DNA of 9,435 nucleotides from Anaerolineae bacterium (lineage in GTDB: Bacteria; Chloroflexota; Anaerolineae; UBA1429). How positions within the stretch are numbered: position 1 is the first letter of the stretch; each line of letters starts with the position of its first letter. Positions 6,325-9,435 of the stretch are shown one piece after another. The DNA lies in the NCBI GenBank assembly GCA_016928125.1, contig JAFGLK010000043.1:1-9435 (forward strand). Reading direction: 5' to 3'. The notes below the pieces were generated by a model. The model did not search any database. It was not told the origin of the DNA and saw only the letters and a list, made by a program, of their open reading frames with translations. The position numbers and the translations under genes were made by a program.

Positions 6325-6981
6325 ATGAAGACACGATTGCTGACGCTGGTCTGCCTGATGGTGATGCTCCAGGGCGCGCTGGGCTGCATTGGCCCCACGC
6401 CCATCTCTCCGGCCGATGCCGACGCACTGGTCGAGAACGCCAAGAGCGCCCTGGATCGCAACGACTATGATGGCGCTATCGAGGGACTCGGGCAGGTTGT
6501 CAGGGCCGCGCCCGAGCGGGCCGAGGCGCACTTTTTGCTGGGCAACGCCTATGCCAAGAAGGGACAACACGACCAGGCTGTGGAGGCCTATCAGAAGGCG
6601 ATCGAGCTTGACGCGGACTATGTGGATGCCCACTCGAACCTCGGCTTTGTCTACTATCAGCAGCAAAGGCTGCCAGAGGCGGAGGCGGCCTTTCGGAAGG
6701 CGCTCGCCCTCGAGCCGAACGATGCCGAGATCCACTACAATCTTGGGGGCGTGCTCGCCGCAAAGAATCAGTACGATGCCGCGCTGACCGAGTTTCTGAC
6801 GGCCCAGAGCCTTGATGCCTCGCTGCCTGAGGTCTACCTGGGGCTAGGAAGCGTCTACTTGCGCCTTGGGCGCAATGCGGAGGCCACCGAGGCCCTGCGC
6901 AGATACCTGTCTCTGTCGAGTGACCCTACCTGGCGTAGCGAGGCCGAGAGGATGCTGCAGCAGCTCGGAGCCCAGCCTTGA
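6325..6981 (+). CDS. TPR-repeat lipoprotein
   Basis: This 218-residue protein begins with a short basic n-region (MKTR), a hydrophobic stretch and the lipobox GALGC (Cys21), so it should be an envelope lipoprotein. The rest is almost wholly tetratricopeptide repeats, about five units at roughly 33-63, 66-99, 100-133, 134-167 and 168-199. The clearest are AHFLLGNAYAKKGQHDQAVEAYQKAIEL and its neighbour, with the usual small residues at positions 8, 20 and 27 and a Pro/Asp-containing turn at the end of each unit. TPR domains bind partner proteins, so a scaffold or assembly role is inferred, perhaps with the upstream foldase. GGAGG at 6314-6318 stands 6 nt before the ATG. The last codons overlap the folP start. 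No catalytic domain is seen. Confidence 0.88.
   Translation: MKTRLLTLVCLMVMLQGALGCIGPTPISPADADALVENAKSALDRNDYDGAIEGLGQVVRAAPERAEAHFLLGNAYAKKGQHDQAVEAYQKAIELDADYVDAHSNLGFVYYQQQRLPEAEAAFRKALALEPNDAEIHYNLGGVLAAKNQYDAALTEFLTAQSLDASLPEVYLGLGSVYLRLGRNAEATEALRRYLSLSSDPTWRSEAERMLQQLGAQP
6967..6970 (+). promoter_or_regulatory. Ribosome binding site deciding the TTG start of folP
   Basis: GGAG lies inside the end of the TPR gene with a 7-nt spacer to TTG at 6978. The TTG overlaps the TPR stop codon (TTGA, stop 6979-6981), an arrangement that couples translation of the two genes. Confidence 0.6.
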
Positions 6982-8249
6982 GTCGCTACAATATCCGGCT
7001 GCTGCCCGCTGCTCCCGCACGGCTCCGGCAGGAGTTGGCTCGCTTCGAGGTGGACGCCGGGCAACAAGCTGCGCTGATCTCAGACGGGACCTCGCTCATG
7101 CTGAGGGTGAACGATCTGGCCCTTGCTCTGGCCAGGTTGCTCATCCGCGAGGCCAAGGCGGAAGGTGGGTTGTGCGCCCTCGCCGTCGCCGAGGGCTCTG
7201 ACGGTGAGGAGGCGCGCGACGTCTTGTTGGTGGGCAGCCCCAGCCTGTTTCACAGGGTTGCGGACTCGCTTCGGGGCCGCGCCTCAAGTGCCCTATCCGC
7301 TCTGGCTCTGGAGCTGAGCGATGCGGTAGACGCGCTCCTCACCCCGGCCAAGCGGACCTGCACCATCGGGCGGCGGGAGTTTGTTTGGGGCCAGCGCACC
7401 TACGTCATGGGCATCGTCAACGTGACCCCCGATTCCTTCTCGGGCGATGGCCTGCTGCACGGGGATCTCTCGGGCGCCCGAAGCGCCTCGCAGGCGATCG
7501 ACCACGCGCTGGCCCAGGCGGAGCGTTTCCTGGAGCAGGGCGCCGATCTGCTCGATGTGGGCGGCGAGTCCACCCGGCCGGGGGCCGTGCCTCTCGATGC
7601 GGATGCCGAGATGGCGCGTGTGTTGCCGGTGATCAGCGCGCTGCGCCCGCGTACCGATGTGCCGATCTCCATCGACACGTACAAGGCCGACGTGGCCCGT
7701 GCCGCACTGGATGCTGGAGCCGACCTTGTGAACGACGTGTGGGCCTTCCAGATGGACTCCGACATGGCCCCGCTCGTGGCCGAGCGGCAAGTGCCGGTGG
7801 TGTTGATGCATAATCGCAGCCGGCCCAAGAACGCGCAGCAGCAGGCGCGTCTCGGCGGGCACTATGTGGGGATCGCCTATCGGGATCTGGTGGGCGATGT
7901 CCTGCAGGAGCTAACTCAGCGGGTCGAGTTTGCGCGGGTCGCGGGCGTTGCCGCCGACAGGATCATCGTTGATCCGGGCATCGGCTTTGGCAAGACCGTC
8001 GAGCAGAACCTTGCGCTTCTGAATCGCCTCGATGAACTGCGCGTGCTCGGCTATCCCATCTTGCTCGGGCCTTCGCGCAAGTCATTCATCGGCTATACCC
8101 TCGATCTGCCGCCCGACCAGCGCGTCGAGGGGACGGCGGCCGCCGTCGTCGTGGGCATGTTGCGGCGGGGAGCGGATATCGTGCGTGTGCACGATGTGGA
8201 GGCCATCGCGCGGGTGGTGCGCATGACCGACGCCATTCTGAGGGCCTGA
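6978..8249 (+). CDS. folP: Dihydropteroate synthase with N-terminal extension
   Basis: This enzyme joins 6-hydroxymethyl-7,8-dihydropterin pyrophosphate to p-aminobenzoate, making 7,8-dihydropteroate, and is the sulfonamide target. The 423-residue protein carries the whole DHPS barrel from about 128: MGIVNVTPDSFSGDG (144-158), LLDVGGESTRPGA (191-203), SIDTYKADVA (231-240), NDVWAF (252-257), VDPGIGFGKT (331-340), GPSRKSFIG (364-372, with the substrate-binding Ser-Arg-Lys) and RVHDV (403-407). All expected active-site motifs are present. A classical DHPS is about 270-285 residues; the extra 127 residues at the front resemble the extension of clostridial and Chloroflexota-type DHPS and have no assigned function known to me. 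Translation begins at a TTG overlapping the TPR stop. folK follows 4 nt after the stop. Confidence 0.95.
   Translation: MSRYNIRLLPAAPARLRQELARFEVDAGQQAALISDGTSLMLRVNDLALALARLLIREAKAEGGLCALAVAEGSDGEEARDVLLVGSPSLFHRVADSLRGRASSALSALALELSDAVDALLTPAKRTCTIGRREFVWGQRTYVMGIVNVTPDSFSGDGLLHGDLSGARSASQAIDHALAQAERFLEQGADLLDVGGESTRPGAVPLDADAEMARVLPVISALRPRTDVPISIDTYKADVARAALDAGADLVNDVWAFQMDSDMAPLVAERQVPVVLMHNRSRPKNAQQQARLGGHYVGIAYRDLVGDVLQELTQRVEFARVAGVAADRIIVDPGIGFGKTVEQNLALLNRLDELRVLGYPILLGPSRKSFIGYTLDLPPDQRVEGTAAAVVVGMLRRGADIVRVHDVEAIARVVRMTDAILRA
8240..8244 (+). promoter_or_regulatory. Ribosome binding site deciding the GTG start of folK
   Basis: GAGGG lies within the last codons of folP, 9 nt before the GTG at 8254. 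The first residues from this GTG (PAAYLGLGSNLGD) already enter the conserved HPPK first strand, so no other start is sensible. Confidence 0.55.
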
Positions 8250-8253
8250 AGCT

Positions 8254-8751
8254 GTGCCTGCGGCCTATCTGGGGCTGGGGAGCAACCTGGGTGACCGCGA
8301 AGGCCAGTTGCGCGCGGCCATGCGCACCTTGTCTGCGCGCGGCGCGTATGTGAGCCAACAGTCATCGCTGTACGAGACCGAACCGTGGGGCCTCATCGAC
8401 CAGCCCCGCTTCCTGAACGCTTGCTGCCAGATCATCACGGGTTTTGGCCCCTTGCATCTGCTGGGCCTGCTCAAGCGCATCGAGCAGGAGATGGGGCGCG
8501 TGCCGACCGTGCGCTATGGTCCGCGCACCCTCGACTTGGATATCCTGTTCTATGCTGACCGCCAGATCATGACCTCTGGGCTGCAGATACCCCATCCTGG
8601 CGTCCTTGAGAGGGCCACCGTGCTGGTGCCCCTGGCCGACATCGCCCCCCATTTTCGCCACCCCGCCACGGGGCGCACGGTGTTGGAGCACCTGCACGAT
8701 CTCGGGCCAACGCCCGGGGTGGCGCCTTTCCCGCCAGGCCTGCCAGGCTAG
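8254..8751 (+). CDS. folK: 2-amino-4-hydroxy-6-hydroxymethyldihydropteridine pyrophosphokinase (HPPK)
   Basis: HPPK transfers pyrophosphate from ATP to 6-hydroxymethyl-7,8-dihydropterin, making the substrate that FolP uses next. At 165 residues it matches the family's usual 150-175. Signatures are LGLGSNLGDR (6-15), YETEPWG (40-46), FLNAC (53-57), EMGR (79-82) and RYGPRTLDLDIL (87-98), where Arg87, Arg91 and the metal ligands Asp94 and Asp96 are present. IPHP (112-115) and VPLADIAP follow as expected. The protein is cytosolic and complete, ending in a Pro/Gly-rich tail. It uses GTG as start and follows folP by 4 nt, so the two consecutive pathway enzymes are probably made together. No folB or folE is in the window. 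Confidence 0.95.
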   Translation: MPAAYLGLGSNLGDREGQLRAAMRTLSARGAYVSQQSSLYETEPWGLIDQPRFLNACCQIITGFGPLHLLGLLKRIEQEMGRVPTVRYGPRTLDLDILFYADRQIMTSGLQIPHPGVLERATVLVPLADIAPHFRHPATGRTVLEHLHDLGPTPGVAPFPPGLPG

Positions 8752-8779
8752 GGGGTGTTGGACGCTGCAACGGCCAGAG

Positions 8780-8809
8780 TTGGCGCCAAGACGGCAGCCA
8801 GCGTACAAT
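8780..8809 (+). promoter_or_regulatory. Candidate promoter of the S8 protease gene
   Basis: TTGGCG (8780-8785) and TACAAT (8804-8809, 5 of 6) are separated by 18 nt. The -35 box lies in a 10-bp palindrome TTGGCGCCAA (8780-8789). ACGCTG (8762-8767) and CAGCGT (8799-8804) form a longer inverted repeat around it. No clear U-tract terminator for folK is visible in this 164-bp gap, so readthrough cannot be excluded. Confidence 0.4.
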
Positions 8810-8904
8810 GGGTTGGGCGTGGGCCGCGGTGGCGCGTGCGGGCGTGCCTGCCTCGTAGATGTGTGGATCTCAGCCTGGCTTGCATTCAGCATTGCCCTGA
8901 CGAT

Positions 8905-8909
8905 AGGAG
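8905..8909 (+). promoter_or_regulatory. Ribosome binding site of the S8 protease
   Basis: AGGAG with a 6-nt spacer precedes the ATG at 8916 and supports this frame over the overlapping open frames nearby. Confidence 0.55.
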
Positions 8910-8915
8910 CCAAGT

Positions 8916-9435
8916 ATGACCAGACGTTGTCCAGTTGCCCTCCTGACGATTCTGGTCTTTTGCCTTGCAGCGGCGGCCACCGCCGCACAGGCACCCAAGG
9001 GGACCGCAGGCCAGGCGACGTCCGCAGAGATCGCTCCTCTGGCCGGTGGTCTCACGCTCGAACAGCGAGCCAAGCTGGCGCCTCAGGTCGTCAAGGAGCT
9101 CATGGCCGCGGAAAAGAGCGCGGCATCTCGCCTCCGTGCCCCCGAACCGATCACCTTCCTGGTTTATCTGGGCGAGAAGGCGCCTCTCTCTCATTTGGCG
9201 CGCACCCCCGATCTACAGAGCCGGCGCCAGGCCGTCGTTCAGAGTCTGCAGCACACGGCGGAACGCAGCCAGGCAGCGGTCATCTCCTTGCTGGAGGCGC
9301 GACTGCGGGCGGGCGGGGTACACGACTATCGCAGCTACTGGGTCTGCAACTGCGTGGCCGTGGATGGCGATCTGGAGACGGCACTCGCGCTCGCCAGGCT
9401 GCCCGAGGTCGCCAGGATAGAGCCCAATCGTGTGC
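8916..9435 (+). CDS. Secreted subtilisin-like (S8) protease, signal peptide and prodomain only
   Basis: The reading frame from ATG 8916 is open to the window edge and gives 173 residues. Residues 1-26 form a signal peptide with a basic n-region (MTRRC), a hydrophobic core and a likely cleavage after ATAAQA. After a low-complexity stretch (about 27-45) comes an I9-like inhibitory prodomain: FLVYLGEKAPLS (about 80-91), a TAERSQAAVISLLEARL helix (about 112-128), VHDYRSYWVCN with paired cysteines, VDGDLETALALARLPEVARIEPN at the end. The last block is the classic end of the prodomain before subtilase catalytic domains. The catalytic Asp/His/Ser lie outside the window, so the protease call rests on the prodomain. 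AGGAG is 6 nt before the ATG. Such proteins are secreted and self-activated by prodomain removal. The pair of cysteines in the prodomain (WVCNC) is unusual. Confidence 0.75.
   Translation, partial: MTRRCPVALLTILVFCLAAAATAAQAPKGTAGQATSAEIAPLAGGLTLEQRAKLAPQVVKELMAAEKSAASRLRAPEPITFLVYLGEKAPLSHLARTPDLQSRRQAVVQSLQHTAERSQAAVISLLEARLRAGGVHDYRSYWVCNCVAVDGDLETALALARLPEVARIEPNRV

Noticed and set aside
5219..6427. Long minus-strand open frame (402 codons) over the foldase and MBL genes
   Set aside because: It runs antisense across two recognised genes and their gap, with composition typical of shadow frames and no recognisable motif.
8703..8716. CGGGC/GCCCG hairpin near the folK end as a terminator
   Set aside because: It lies inside the coding sequence, the stem is only 5 bp and no T-tract follows.
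8965..9420. Plus-strand open frame overlapping the S8 protease start
   Set aside because: Arg/Ser/Pro-rich translation without motif; the frame from 8916 has a ribosome site, a signal peptide and an I9-like prodomain.

Overview
The window is GC-rich, tightly packed bacterial DNA holding nine protein genes, two of them cut by the window ends. I see no RNA gene, insertion sequence, CRISPR array or integration scar. The gene set points by inference to Chloroflexota (Anaerolineae or a relative): a HemE-unlike uroporphyrinogen-decarboxylase paralogue, a dihydropteroate synthase with a long N-terminal extension, a PrsA-type foldase lipoprotein, a UlaG-like metallo-beta-lactamase-fold protein with an altered metal motif, and a secreted S8 protease with an I9-type prodomain. 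Lipoprotein signal peptides and consensus-like sigma-70 promoters fit a bacterium; no marker gene fixes the phylum.

Left part (1-4211), small-molecule metabolism. A ureidoglycolate lyase (AllA)-like gene runs leftward off the window. It is divergent from a rightward URO-D superfamily gene (570-1766), and the 162-bp gap holds two back-to-back promoters and a dyad. The URO-D gene converges on a leftward pair: an MFS transporter of the DHA1/MdtG type (2946-4211) followed 46 bp later by an AraD1/GguC-family fumarylacetoacetate-hydrolase-like enzyme (1871-2899). A strong hairpin between the convergent genes has its U-tract on the minus strand and so best terminates the leftward pair. AllA-like and AraD1-like proteins both handle small hydroxy/keto or ureido acids, so this half may be a catabolic neighbourhood; that is inference and no substrate can be named.

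Right part (4368-8751), a rightward five-gene run. A near-consensus promoter (TTGACA-17-TATACT) with a nested inverted repeat at its start site reads into a PrsA/SurA-like peptidyl-prolyl isomerase lipoprotein, an MBL-fold protein, a TPR lipoprotein, dihydropteroate synthase (folP) and HPPK (folK). Gaps are 54 and 56 nt, then a stop/start overlap (TTGA), then 4 nt. The first three genes concern envelope protein folding or are unassigned; the last two catalyse consecutive chemistry in folate synthesis.

Right edge (8916 onward). After a 164-bp gap with its own candidate promoter, a secreted subtilisin-like protease begins; only its signal peptide and inhibitory prodomain are inside the window.

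I do not see a clear undescribed system. The points most worth checking are the convergence of dyad elements on predicted transcription start sites, the altered metal motif of the MBL protein, the coupling of foldase/TPR lipoproteins with folate genes, and the role of the URO-D/AllA/AraD1/MFS neighbourhood.
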